A stretch of 6,238 nt of DNA from Spirochaetales bacterium (GTDB taxonomy: Bacteria; Spirochaetota; Spirochaetia; DSM-16054; Sediminispirochaetaceae), in NCBI GenBank assembly GCA_021767325.1, contig JAASTM010000158.1, positions 1 through 6,238 on the forward strand, in the 5' to 3' direction. This document shows positions 1 through 6,238 of this stretch, piece after piece (within the stretch, counting starts at the first letter, position 1; every line of letters starts with the position of its first letter). The notes below the pieces were generated by a model. That model saw only the letters and a list, made by a program, of their open reading frames with translations, made no database searches and was not told the DNA's origin. The position numbers and the translations under genes were made by a program.

Positions 1-407
1 ACCGCCCGCTTCCAGGCTTCCTGCTTGCTTATGTTCTGATGGGTGAGAAATATATCCGCTATCTGCTCGCCTACCTTGAAGACCGGGTTCAAACTGGTCA
101 TCGGTTCCTGAAAAATCATCGAGATACGCTGCCCCCGCAGCTTTCTGATCTGGCGCTCCGTAAGGGTAAGCAGATCCTTGCCCTCGAACATGATTTTGCC
201 GTTGTCTATTTTTCCTGGAGGCATCGGGATCAGTTGGTTAATGGAGTGGGCGGTTACGGACTTTCCGCAGCCCGACTCACCCACCAGGGCCAGTGTTTCG
301 CCCTTCCTGATATCGAAAGAGATGTCCCGTACAGCCCGCACCACGCCGCGCTGAGTGTAAAAGTTCACCTCAAGGTTCTGTATTGACAGCAGTGTTGAAT
401 CATCCAT
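1..407 (-). CDS. dppD: Dipeptide ABC transporter ATP-binding protein DppD, N-terminal part (truncated by window edge)
   Basis: This is the N-terminal 135 residues of an ABC ATPase that would power peptide import on the cytoplasmic face of the DppB/DppC channel. The translation from the ATG at 407 begins MDDSTLLSIQNLEVNFYTQ. It shows the Walker A motif GESGCGKS at residues 43-50 and the Q-loop region FQEPMTSLNP at residues 99-108, a form typical of Dpp/Opp-type ATPases. The signature motif, Walker B and the C-terminal oligopeptide-transporter extension lie beyond the left edge. The start is only 3 bases after the dppC stop codon, with GAGGG 8 bases upstream inside the end of dppC, so it is translated as part of the same message. 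A second ATG at 403 is out of frame and soon reaches a stop. DppD is chosen over DppF or OppD mainly from its position directly after dppC. Peptide specificity cannot be read from this subunit. Confidence 0.85.
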   Translation of the reverse strand, partial: MDDSTLLSIQNLEVNFYTQRGVVRAVRDISFDIRKGETLALVGESGCGKSVTAHSINQLIPMPPGKIDNGKIMFEGKDLLTLTERQIRKLRGQRISMIFQEPMTSLNPVFKVGEQIADIFLTHQNISKQEAWKRA

Positions 408-410
408 GCC

Positions 411-1346
411 TTAGTCCCTCAACTTCGGATCGAGTATGTCGCGCAGCCCGTCGCCGAATAGGTTGAAACCCAATACGGCGAACAACGTAGCAATACCGGG
501 AAAAGTGACGATCCACCAGGCGCTGGTAATAAACTCACGCGAACTGGCGATCATCAGGCCCCATTCCGGAGTGGGCGGCTGGGCGCCTAGCCCCAGGAAG
601 GAGAGCGCGGCCGAACTCAGAATAGCCTCGCCGACGCCCAGGGTTGCCTGTACCGATATGGGCGCCAGGCAGTTCGGCAGGATAGAGCCGAACATCAATT
701 CAGAGTTTGAGGCCCCGATTGAACGCTCGGCGGTTACATAGTCGGCCTCTTTTTCGGCCAGCACCGAAGCGCGCACCAGACGTACGTAGCGCGGGATCTG
801 GCTAATACCGATCGCGATCATTGCATTTGTCAGTGAGGGGCCCAGAATAGCCACGATTACTATCGTTAATAATACATACGGAAATGCAAGCATAATATCG
901 ATTATGCGCATTACGATCTTGTCAAACCATCCTCCGTAATAGCCGGAGACTACACCGACCAGCAAACCGAAAAACATCGCTATACCAACCGAAACCACCC
1001 CAATTATCATGGAAATCCGAGCTCCGAAAATGAGCCGGGATAGCATATCACGGCCCAGGTCGTCGGTTCCAAGCAGGTAGCCTTCGGTAAACGGAGGTGA
1101 TTTCCGCATTTCGATTACCTGTTCAAGGGGATCGTGCGGGGCAACGTAGGGGGCAAAAATTCCCACTGCCAGGAATAGAGCAATCACAACTAATCCGGCA
1201 ATTGCACCCTTGTTCCGTTTTAACTGATGAATCGATTCCTGAAAGAAGGTAGGTTCATCCGGTACATCCAACATTTTGCCCTCCGGAGGCATTCTGTCGG
1301 CGGTCCTCTCTATGTTCATGTCTTTGTCGTTATTTTCAGTTTTCAT
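411..1346 (-). CDS. dppC: Dipeptide ABC transporter permease DppC
   Basis: This is an inner-membrane channel subunit of the peptide importer, 311 residues, close to the roughly 300 of E. coli DppC. After a polar N-terminal tail (residues 1-45) comes the first membrane helix (about 46-69), preceded by the LKRNKGA motif typical of the OppC N-terminal domain. Next is the family signature LLGTDDLGRDMLSRLIFGAR at 91-110, then the binding-protein-dependent transport domain to about residue 300. The cytoplasmic EAA loop, which docks on the ATPases, starts at DYVTAERSIGAS (202-213). AQPPTPEWG (255-263) and the C-terminal GDGLRDILDPKLR (298-310) also closely resemble DppC. The start codon overlaps the dppB stop as TAATG, indicating translational coupling; the Shine-Dalgarno upstream is weak (CAGG). 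In-frame Met10, Met19 and Met25 are possible alternative starts, but the coupled ATG is most likely. The polar tail is longer than usual and not conserved in any way I recognise. Confidence 0.9.
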   Translation of the reverse strand: MKTENNDKDMNIERTADRMPPEGKMLDVPDEPTFFQESIHQLKRNKGAIAGLVVIALFLAVGIFAPYVAPHDPLEQVIEMRKSPPFTEGYLLGTDDLGRDMLSRLIFGARISMIIGVVSVGIAMFFGLLVGVVSGYYGGWFDKIVMRIIDIMLAFPYVLLTIVIVAILGPSLTNAMIAIGISQIPRYVRLVRASVLAEKEADYVTAERSIGASNSELMFGSILPNCLAPISVQATLGVGEAILSSAALSFLGLGAQPPTPEWGLMIASSREFITSAWWIVTFPGIATLFAVLGFNLFGDGLRDILDPKLRD

Positions 1347-2362
1347 TATTGCAGCCTGATCTTCGGATTTACTAGCGAATACAAAATATCAACCACCAAA
1401 TTGATGAGCACAAAAGTGGTTGCAATCACAATAACCCCGCCCTGTACCGCCGGATAATCCCGTGCCTCAATGGCCTTATACAGCCACTTTCCGATACCCG
1501 GCCAGGCAAAGATAGTCTCGGTAAGAATCGCTCCCGATAAAAGCAGTCCAAACTGTATACCGATTATCGTGATGACCGGCAGCAGTGCATTTTTTAAGGC
1601 ATAACGGTAGACGACTCTATTCTCAAGGATACCGGCCGAGCGGGCGGTCTTGATATAATCCTGTTTGAGAACTTCCAGCATGCTGCTGCGGGTAACCCGG
1701 GCGATAATTGCCAACGGAATGGTACCCAAAGCAATCGCCGGAAGAACCATGTGCCGCAGTGTTGAGATCAAGAACTTTGGATCACCTTCACGCAGCAAAT
1801 AGATAAATGAATCGATAATGTAGAAATTTGTGATTGGTTCGAAGTAATAGCGAATATTAATACGTCCGCCAGTCGGTAGTAAGTCAAACCCGACCGAAAA
1901 AATCATTATTAGTACCAGCGCCAGCCAGAAGACCGGCAGGGACACCCCGAACAGCGCCCCCATCATAGAGGTATAGTCGATCCAGGTATTCCGCCGGGTG
2001 GCGGATAAAACTCCTATAATAATACCGACGGTACTGGCAAACAGCATGGCAAAAAATGCCAGCTCGATGGTAGCCGGATACAGCTCCTTTATCTCGTCCA
2101 TTACCTTGCGGCCGGTTTTAATCGACTCTCCAAAATCGAGTTGGGCCATATTCTTCATATAGATGCCGTACTGCTCGATTAATGGGCGGTCAAGGCCCAT
2201 CTCTTTCCTAATTTTTTCTAACTGAGCTTTTGTGGCCCGTTCTCCCAGCATAACCCGTGCCGGATCTCCGGGAGAAAGGGCAACCATGGCAAATACGAGG
2301 GTAGCAACACCGATCAGGGTCGGAATAAGTAGGGAAAGCCTTTTCAATAAGTATTTTAGCAT
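1346..2362 (-). CDS. dppB: Dipeptide ABC transporter permease DppB
   Basis: This is the second inner-membrane channel subunit, 338 residues, matching the usual length of DppB (about 339 in E. coli). An N-terminal helix (about 8-30) is followed by SPGDPAR (30-36), a hallmark of OppB/DppB proteins. The transport domain runs from about residue 95 to the end with about five further helices. The EAA loop begins at DYIKTARSAG (235-244), and ETIFAWPGIGKWL (282-294) plus ARDYPAVQGG (300-309) are classic family motifs. The region from LPTGGR (162-167) to about residue 200 is an extended periplasmic stretch including YYFEPITNFYIIDS, which E. coli DppB also has and shorter relatives such as GsiC lack; this favours a dipeptide-type assignment. 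The gene follows dppA after 115 bases containing a terminator-like hairpin, and its stop overlaps the dppC start. The ribosome binding site is poor (GTGG, 7 bases before ATG), suggesting modest translation compared with dppA. Confidence 0.9.
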   Translation of the reverse strand: MLKYLLKRLSLLIPTLIGVATLVFAMVALSPGDPARVMLGERATKAQLEKIRKEMGLDRPLIEQYGIYMKNMAQLDFGESIKTGRKVMDEIKELYPATIELAFFAMLFASTVGIIIGVLSATRRNTWIDYTSMMGALFGVSLPVFWLALVLIMIFSVGFDLLPTGGRINIRYYFEPITNFYIIDSFIYLLREGDPKFLISTLRHMVLPAIALGTIPLAIIARVTRSSMLEVLKQDYIKTARSAGILENRVVYRYALKNALLPVITIIGIQFGLLLSGAILTETIFAWPGIGKWLYKAIEARDYPAVQGGVIVIATTFVLINLVVDILYSLVNPKIRLQ

Positions 2363-2382
2363 TTGTAAACCACTATCTTTTC

Positions 2383-2419
2383 AAACAAAGGAAACAGAGA
2401 CCTAACGGCCTCTGTTTCC
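2383..2419 (-). terminator. Intrinsic-terminator-like hairpin between dppA and dppB
   Basis: A perfect 10-base inverted repeat (GGAAACAGAG at 2390-2399 and its complement at 2410-2419) can extend by two further pairs past one A/C mismatch around a TAAC loop. Read on the minus strand, the stem is followed immediately by TTTGTTTG (2389-2382), a U-rich but interrupted tail. The tail lies on the dppB side, so it would act on transcripts coming from dppA. The plus-strand side ends in a C and no T run, so it is not a good terminator in the other direction. Because dppB has no evident promoter of its own in the 115-base gap, the most likely role is partial termination giving more dppA than dppBCD message, as known for many binding-protein operons. 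Complete termination, or a role protecting the dppA 3' end, remain possible. Confidence 0.7.
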
Positions 2420-2440
2420 CGAAATTGTTACAATGTTCAG

Positions 2441-2474
2441 TCACGTGCAAAAATCATCGATTTTCGAAGCGTGA
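2441..2474. repeat. Imperfect inverted repeat just downstream of dppA stop
   Basis: An outer arm TCACG (2441-2445) matches CGTGA (2470-2474), and an inner arm AAAATC (2450-2455) matches GATTTT (2459-2464) around a 3-base loop. The arms are separated by an unpaired internal loop of 4 and 5 bases. It begins only 3 bases after the dppA stop codon. No T run follows it in either direction, so it is not a terminator by itself; it could be a short mRNA 3' structure or chance in an AT-rich stretch. Confidence 0.3.
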
Positions 2475-2477
2475 AGA

Positions 2478-4100
2478 TTACTTGTCCAGCCACACGTTGT
2501 AGAATACGCGCTTTCCAACCGGAGAGAGCTTGAAGTTCATGACGTAGGGCTTCATCGGCTCAGAAACTACCGAGTGAGCTATCGGAACCCACGGTGCCTC
2601 TTCGTGGAAGATTTCCTGGGCCTCTTTATACAGCTCAATTCGCTTGTCACGATCGAAGGTCGACTTGGCTTCTAGAACCAGGTTGTTGAACTCCTCATTC
2701 TTCCAGAAGGCGATGTTTCCAGCTGGAACTTGCGCCGCCGGGATCGAGAGCAGCACGAACAGGAAGTTATCCGGGTCACCATTGTCACCGGTCCATCCCA
2801 GCAGGGCGGCCTGATGCTTACCATGGTCGGTGCCTTCGAGGTAGGTTCCCCATTCATAGCTGACGATTTCAGCTTCTACGCCGATCTCTTTCAGCTGAGC
2901 CTGCATAATCTCGGCAACCTTGCGGCCGTCGGGGAAGTAAGGCCGTGCAACCGGCATAGCCCACAAATCGGTTTTGAACCCATCAGGATAACCGGCTTCG
3001 GCCAACAATTCTTTGGCTTTCGCAGGATCGTATGGATACGGATCGATGTCTTCGTTGTAGGACCACATCGTGGGAGGAATCGGGTTCTTGGCAGGGGTTC
3101 CGGCGTCGCCGAATACCGCAGCGATGATTTCCTCTTTGTTGATGGCGTAGTTAAAGGCCTGCCGAACGCGCTTGTCATCGAAGGGTTCTTTCTGACAGTT
3201 CATCGCCAGGTAACCTACGTTCAAGCCGGGCTGCTGAATAACTTTGATATTAGGATCGGCCTTCATATCGGCAATATCTTCAGGCGAGGGGAAGTCCATC
3301 ACGTCAATTTCTCCCTTCTGCAGTGCCAGATAACGGGCGGTTGCATCGGGGATAACCTTCAAGATCAGACGGTCGAGGTAGGCCGGGCGGCGCCAGTAGT
3401 CTTCGTTGCGTTCGAGAACGATGTTGTCGTCCTTCTTCCAGCTTACGAACTTGAAGGGTCCGGTTCCAACCGGGTGGCTCGGAAAATCCTCACCATATTT
3501 CTCAACCGCAGTCGGGCTGACCATGGCGGCAAAGTCCATTGCCAGGTTGGCCAGGAAGGGAGCTTCCTTCTTCTGCAACTCGATCTTAACGGTATAGTCA
3601 TCCACGGCTTCAATATCTTTGACGATATTGCTCATATCCATGTAGCCCCAGTACTTCCAGGGTCCCAAGTCGTAGTAGGGATGATCTTCCCACAGCTGAC
3701 GACCGAGCGAAAACACAACCGCATCGGCGTTAAAAGGAGTTCCGTCGTGGAATTTAACCCCTTCTTCCAGATAGAACGTAAAGGTCAGTCCGTCTTCGGA
3801 GATGTCCCAATCTTTTGCTAAAGCGGGCTGTATTTCGGTAGTACCGTTCTTAAACTCAACCAGATTATCGTAGATCTGAGTAGTCGCGTAAAACGACTCT
3901 CCGTCGGTTTCACGGGCCGGGTCCAGTCCAACAGAATCTCCGGAGCGTCCGAAAACCAGAACTCCTCCGTACTTCGAATCTTCGGCAGCTTCCTCAGTAG
4001 CTTCTCCGGCTGCTTGGCCCTGATCAGCCTCCTGCTGTCCGCCGGCAAAAACGGCGAAAGCCAATAGGAAGACTAATAGTACATTTAATGCTTTTTTCAT
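2478..4100 (-). CDS. dppA: Periplasmic dipeptide-binding protein DppA (SBP family 5)
   Basis: This is an extracytoplasmic solute-binding protein that captures peptides and hands them to DppBC. From the ATG at 4100 it is 540 residues: signal peptide MKKALNVLLVFLLAFAVFA (1-19) with a probable signal peptidase I cut before GGQQE, an acidic Ala/Glu-rich low-complexity linker (about 20-43), then the SBP_bac_5 fold. Recognisable motifs are LEEGVKFHDGTPFNADAVVF (about 111-130), HPVGTGPFKF (209-218), FDDKRVRQAFNYAI (307-320) and GWTGDNGDPDNFL (435-447). By recall of E. coli DppA, Asp439 in that last motif aligns with Asp408, which contacts the peptide amino group, and Arg386 in the MPVARPY segment resembles its Arg355; both alignments are from memory. 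There is no lipobox cysteine, and the only cysteine is at 302. A GTG at 4106 is in frame but only one base from the GGAG, so ATG 4100 is preferred. Oligopeptide or glutathione binding cannot be excluded. Confidence 0.9.
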   Translation of the reverse strand: MKKALNVLLVFLLAFAVFAGGQQEADQGQAAGEATEEAAEDSKYGGVLVFGRSGDSVGLDPARETDGESFYATTQIYDNLVEFKNGTTEIQPALAKDWDISEDGLTFTFYLEEGVKFHDGTPFNADAVVFSLGRQLWEDHPYYDLGPWKYWGYMDMSNIVKDIEAVDDYTVKIELQKKEAPFLANLAMDFAAMVSPTAVEKYGEDFPSHPVGTGPFKFVSWKKDDNIVLERNEDYWRRPAYLDRLILKVIPDATARYLALQKGEIDVMDFPSPEDIADMKADPNIKVIQQPGLNVGYLAMNCQKEPFDDKRVRQAFNYAINKEEIIAAVFGDAGTPAKNPIPPTMWSYNEDIDPYPYDPAKAKELLAEAGYPDGFKTDLWAMPVARPYFPDGRKVAEIMQAQLKEIGVEAEIVSYEWGTYLEGTDHGKHQAALLGWTGDNGDPDNFLFVLLSIPAAQVPAGNIAFWKNEEFNNLVLEAKSTFDRDKRIELYKEAQEIFHEEAPWVPIAHSVVSEPMKPYVMNFKLSPVGKRVFYNVWLDK

Positions 4101-4107
4101 CAACACA

Positions 4108-4113
4108 CTCCTT
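4108..4113 (-). promoter_or_regulatory. Strong ribosome binding site of dppA
   Basis: The minus strand reads AAGGAG here, preceded by more A residues and followed by 7 bases (TGTGTTG) before the ATG at 4100. This is near-ideal spacing and fixes the dppA start at 4100 rather than at the in-frame GTG at 4106, which would leave one base. It is clearly stronger than the sites of dppB and dppC, consistent with high synthesis of the binding protein. Confidence 0.85.
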
Positions 4114-4138
4114 TTTTGTTAATATAGCATGAATATTT

Positions 4139-4167
4139 ATTATTCCAACCGGGCACCCATTTGTCAA
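4139..4167 (-). promoter_or_regulatory. Predicted sigma-70-type promoter of dppA
   Basis: On the minus strand a consensus -35 TTGACA (4167-4162) is followed by a 17-base spacer and a -10 AATAAT (4144-4139), which matches TATAAT at five of six positions. Transcription would begin near 4132, giving a leader of about 30 bases that includes the AAGGAG site. The spacing and match are unusually good, suggesting strong housekeeping-type expression independent of the upstream MFS gene. I see no clear operator; the remaining upstream part of the gap (4168-4240) holds only a weak GAAG/CTTC hairpin without a T run, so no convincing terminator separates it from the MFS gene. Confidence 0.75.
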
Positions 4168-4240
4168 TGAGAATTTCGTAGTTTCTGTTTCTAACTGAAG
4201 GAATAACTTCAAACGGAGTGCAAACTGCCGTCGAAAATAC

Positions 4241-5428
4241 TCAGCGGCGGCGAAATCTGAACGAGGCCAGCACCGCAAGCATCGCTATCACCAGTACAGC
4301 GGGAATACCCCAGAACCACCCGTAGCGCACCCGTCCGTCTACCGCCGCTATGTCGAACACCCCGCCGGCCAGCATACTGCCGAGAAAATTGCCGATTCCC
4401 ATAGTAACCAGGTTGAAGAGCTGCTGCATTCCCGCCCTGGACTCTTCGTTCGTAAAGCTGTCGATGTATATAAATGCAGTCGAGAAGTAGAAGGCGAAGG
4501 CCGGACCGTGAAAAGCTATCCCGATATACGCCGCCAGCGGACTCTCGGTAAGGGCGCTGAGAATCAGGAAGGCGAAGCGCAGCAGTTCCATCAGCACTCC
4601 CAGCAGGAGTACCCGGCGGTAGCTGAAACGGGCCAGCAGCCCCGCCAGAACCACCATTGCCAGCACTTCGGTGGCCTGTCCCAGGCTCATAGCCGGCATA
4701 ATCGAGGATTCGGGAACCCCGATGGCGTCCAGAAAGGGGGCTGTACCGAAGTAATAGTATTTATCCACCGACTGCACCACCAGGCCGACTAAGGCAACTA
4801 TCAGCACCCGCGGCTGCAGTAGAATCCGCAGCGCCGCCCGCGGGATGAGCTCGCGGCGCCGCGGTCCGGCCTGGGGCTTGGGAGCCAGTGTAAAGGCATA
4901 TACCCCCAACAGCCCGCCCACCAGAGCGGTAAAACGCAGGGCATCCCCGATACTCCCGCCGGGCCGGTCCAGCCACAAAAAGCTGAAAAACCAAGCAACG
5001 GCAATCCAGCCGGCGGTACCCCACAGGCGTACGTTCCCGAACTGCCGGCGGGCGTCCGGAGCATGATGGAACACGATCGCATTGGTCAGCGCCACTCCCG
5101 GCCCGAAGAGCATTTGAAACACAATATAGAGTATGAGAAAGGGCAGATACTGGTCCTGCAGCGTCAGCAGCCACATTACCGCTGCCCCGCCTATCTGCGA
5201 AACCGCCAGCACTCGCTCGGCCGCCATAATCCGGTCGGCAATAAACGAACCGACCAGCGGTGCGGCCACCGCCGAGAGTGCCGACATCGAGAGAATGGTA
5301 CCGGTCTGCACGCCGGTAAAGCCGAGGCCTTTGTTGAGGTATAGACTGAGAAGCGGAATATGCGCGCCCGCCGCCACGTAGAACAGAAACATCATGGCGG
5401 AGAGACGCAGGTAGTTACGCGGCTGCAT
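4241..5428 (-). CDS. MFS transporter, nucleoside:H+ symporter (NupG/XapB)-like
   Basis: This is a 395-residue hydrophobic protein of the size and pattern of a 12-helix major facilitator, with a central polar loop (about 183-198, rich in Arg and Pro) dividing two six-helix halves. The motif RLWGTAGWIA (134-143), SLGQATEVLAM (248-258), HGPAFAFYFSTAFIYID (307-323) and the later QQLFNLVTMGIGNFLGS (335-351) resemble the nucleoside:H+ symporter family and the related MFS_1_like/HcaT group, recalled from memory. It would carry a small solute, possibly a nucleoside, across the inner membrane using the proton gradient; the substrate is inferred only from family resemblance. The ATG lies 6 bases after the kinase stop codon, with AGG 5 bases before it (and GGAG 12 bases before), so the two genes probably share a message. 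The coding region is visibly richer in G and C than the dpp genes. The protein ends in a basic tail RFRRR. Confidence 0.75.
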   Translation of the reverse strand: MQPRNYLRLSAMMFLFYVAAGAHIPLLSLYLNKGLGFTGVQTGTILSMSALSAVAAPLVGSFIADRIMAAERVLAVSQIGGAAVMWLLTLQDQYLPFLILYIVFQMLFGPGVALTNAIVFHHAPDARRQFGNVRLWGTAGWIAVAWFFSFLWLDRPGGSIGDALRFTALVGGLLGVYAFTLAPKPQAGPRRRELIPRAALRILLQPRVLIVALVGLVVQSVDKYYYFGTAPFLDAIGVPESSIMPAMSLGQATEVLAMVVLAGLLARFSYRRVLLLGVLMELLRFAFLILSALTESPLAAYIGIAFHGPAFAFYFSTAFIYIDSFTNEESRAGMQQLFNLVTMGIGNFLGSMLAGGVFDIAAVDGRVRYGWFWGIPAVLVIAMLAVLASFRFRRR

Positions 5429-5434
5429 AGTCGC

Positions 5435-6238
5435 CTATCTCTCCGGAGCCTGTTGAAGACCTTCTATCAAGACGGGAAAATGATATAAAAGTCGTTTCAA
5501 GGCTGCCAGATTCAAGCTCGTCACATGCCTCTCGAGCGCCTGGCCGTACTTTTTCAGCACCTCCGCCTGATGGAGCTCTGCGCGGCTCTGCAATAGACGG
5601 CTGAAATCACGAATATCATCCATAAACAGAGTGCCGGATATGTGTTCCCAGCGTTCCGTCCCGGGCCCCCTCAGCCACTCGAGCAGCTCGCTCTTTCTCT
5701 CTACCGGAGAGTCAAAATCAAACTCGCTAAAATCAGCCGGCAGCGCCGGGGCAGAATGCTCTACCTGCCGTGCTGTGTGCTCGATTTCTCCGGCTATTCC
5801 GCCTCCGGTGAGTTTCATGTGCGGAAAATATACAATAAAGGTGCTGCCCTGCCCGAGACTGCTGTGGACCTCTATAAGACCATCCATGGCCTCCGCCAAG
5901 CGACGGGTAATAGTGAGTCCCAGGCCGGTGCCTCCGAAACGCTCCTCCTGACCACGCTGCTGAGTAAAGGCGTCGAAAATCCGCTCCTTCTCCTCGGGGT
6001 GTATACCGATGCCGCTGTCACTCACCAAGATACGCAGATCTGCACTGTTCTCCTCATGTTTGCTTCCTTCGATTTTTAAAGCGACCTTCCCGGATTCGGT
6101 GAACTTGAGGGCGTTACCTACCAGATTGTACAAGATCTGTCGCAGTCGGTGCGCATCCGCGTATATTTCGAGCGGCGTCCCGGGCTCTATGCCCACTGCA
6201 AAGTCGAGTCCTTTTTCGTTCGCACGGTATTCGTACAT
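5435..6238 (-). CDS. Sensor histidine kinase, C-terminal part (ATPase domain plus helical tail; truncated by window edge)
   Basis: The reading frame is open to the right edge; the ATG at 6238 lies inside the conserved kinase fold, so it is almost surely not the true start. Visible in the 267 residues is a complete HATPase_c domain: N box QILYNLVGNALKFTESG (34-50), D box VSDSGIGI (72-79), F box IFDAF (87-91) and G2 box GGTGLGLTI (102-110), ending near FIVYFPH (134-140). The phospho-accepting His domain and the sensor must lie beyond the window. The ATPase sequence resembles hybrid-type kinases. After an approximately 30-residue linker comes a tail (about 170-267), predicted helical, with no Asp-centred receiver core and no HPt-like His motif; I do not recognise it securely. 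The stop is 6 bases before the MFS start. The kinase probably autophosphorylates and signals to a partner encoded elsewhere; its signal is unknown. Confidence 0.88.
   Translation of the reverse strand: MYEYRANEKGLDFAVGIEPGTPLEIYADAHRLRQILYNLVGNALKFTESGKVALKIEGSKHEENSADLRILVSDSGIGIHPEEKERIFDAFTQQRGQEERFGGTGLGLTITRRLAEAMDGLIEVHSSLGQGSTFIVYFPHMKLTGGGIAGEIEHTARQVEHSAPALPADFSEFDFDSPVERKSELLEWLRGPGTERWEHISGTLFMDDIRDFSRLLQSRAELHQAEVLKKYGQALERHVTSLNLAALKRLLYHFPVLIEGLQQAPER

Noticed and set aside
39..386. Plus-strand open frame of 115 codons at the left edge
   Set aside because: The minus strand here encodes the dppD Walker A and Q-loop motifs, so the plus frame is a shadow.
2424..2434. Small palindrome ATTGTTACAAT as a possible operator
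   Set aside because: An 11-base near-palindrome downstream of dppA in an AT-rich gap is easily due to chance, and it is not positioned near a recognisable promoter.
2730..3821. Long plus-strand open frame of 363 codons antisense to dppA
   Set aside because: It lies wholly inside dppA on the opposite strand, has no recognisable domain and no convincing ribosome binding site; dppA is clearly the real gene, and the open frame follows from its codon use.
4101..4106. In-frame GTG at 4106 as the dppA start
   Set aside because: It would sit one base after GGAG, too close to be used; the ATG at 4100 has 7-base spacing and gives a standard MKK signal peptide start.
4187..4218. Possible terminator after the MFS gene (GAAG/CTTC hairpin)
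   Set aside because: The stem has only about five pairs plus a wobble, is AT-rich and is not followed by a T run.
4024..4278. Minus-strand open frame of 84 codons spanning the MFS end, the gap and the dppA start
   Set aside because: It runs through the dppA promoter and signal peptide region in another frame, overlaps two real genes and shows no protein-like pattern.
4761..5174. Minus-strand frame of 137 codons inside the MFS gene
   Set aside because: It is an alternative frame of the GC-rich MFS coding region, rich in Ala, Gly and Arg as expected for a shadow frame, without domain signals.

Overview
The window is a compact stretch of bacterial chromosome in which every convincing gene lies on the minus strand, so transcription runs from high to low coordinates. 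In transcription order it holds the 3' end of a histidine kinase gene (right edge), a 12-helix MFS transporter of nucleoside:H+ symporter type, and then a dipeptide ABC transporter cluster dppA-dppB-dppC-dppD, with dppD cut by the left edge. There is no rRNA, tRNA, CRISPR array, insertion sequence or phage gene, and no gene-free stretch longer than about 135 bases.

The organism is not certain. The secreted binding protein starts with a signal peptide ending in AVFA followed by GGQQE. From general knowledge this 'FAGGQQE' junction is common in solute-binding proteins of free-living Spirochaetota (Spirochaeta and relatives), so a free-living spirochaete is my best guess. The permeases and the binding protein themselves are very close in layout and motif to the E. 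coli Dpp proteins.

Region 6238-4241: the kinase fragment (ATPase domain plus an unassigned helical C-terminal tail) ends 6 bases before the MFS gene starts, so the two are probably co-transcribed. Region 4240-4107: a 134-base intergenic gap with a good sigma-70-type promoter (TTGACA, 17-base spacer, AATAAT) and a strong Shine-Dalgarno for dppA. Region 4100-2478: dppA. Region 2477-2363: a gap with an intrinsic-terminator-like hairpin followed by a T-rich tail, probably a partial terminator that keeps binding-protein mRNA in excess of permease mRNA. Region 2362-1: dppB and dppC overlap by one base (TAATG), and dppD follows dppC after 3 bases, so they form one translationally tight unit.

Together DppA would capture di- or short peptides in the periplasm and deliver them to the DppB/DppC channel, driven by DppD and presumably a DppF encoded beyond the left edge. 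I see no evidence of a previously undescribed system. The points most worth a second look are the tether-like DppA N-terminus without a lipobox cysteine, the dppA/dppB terminator, the kinase's C-terminal tail without a visible receiver domain, and the kinase-transporter pairing.
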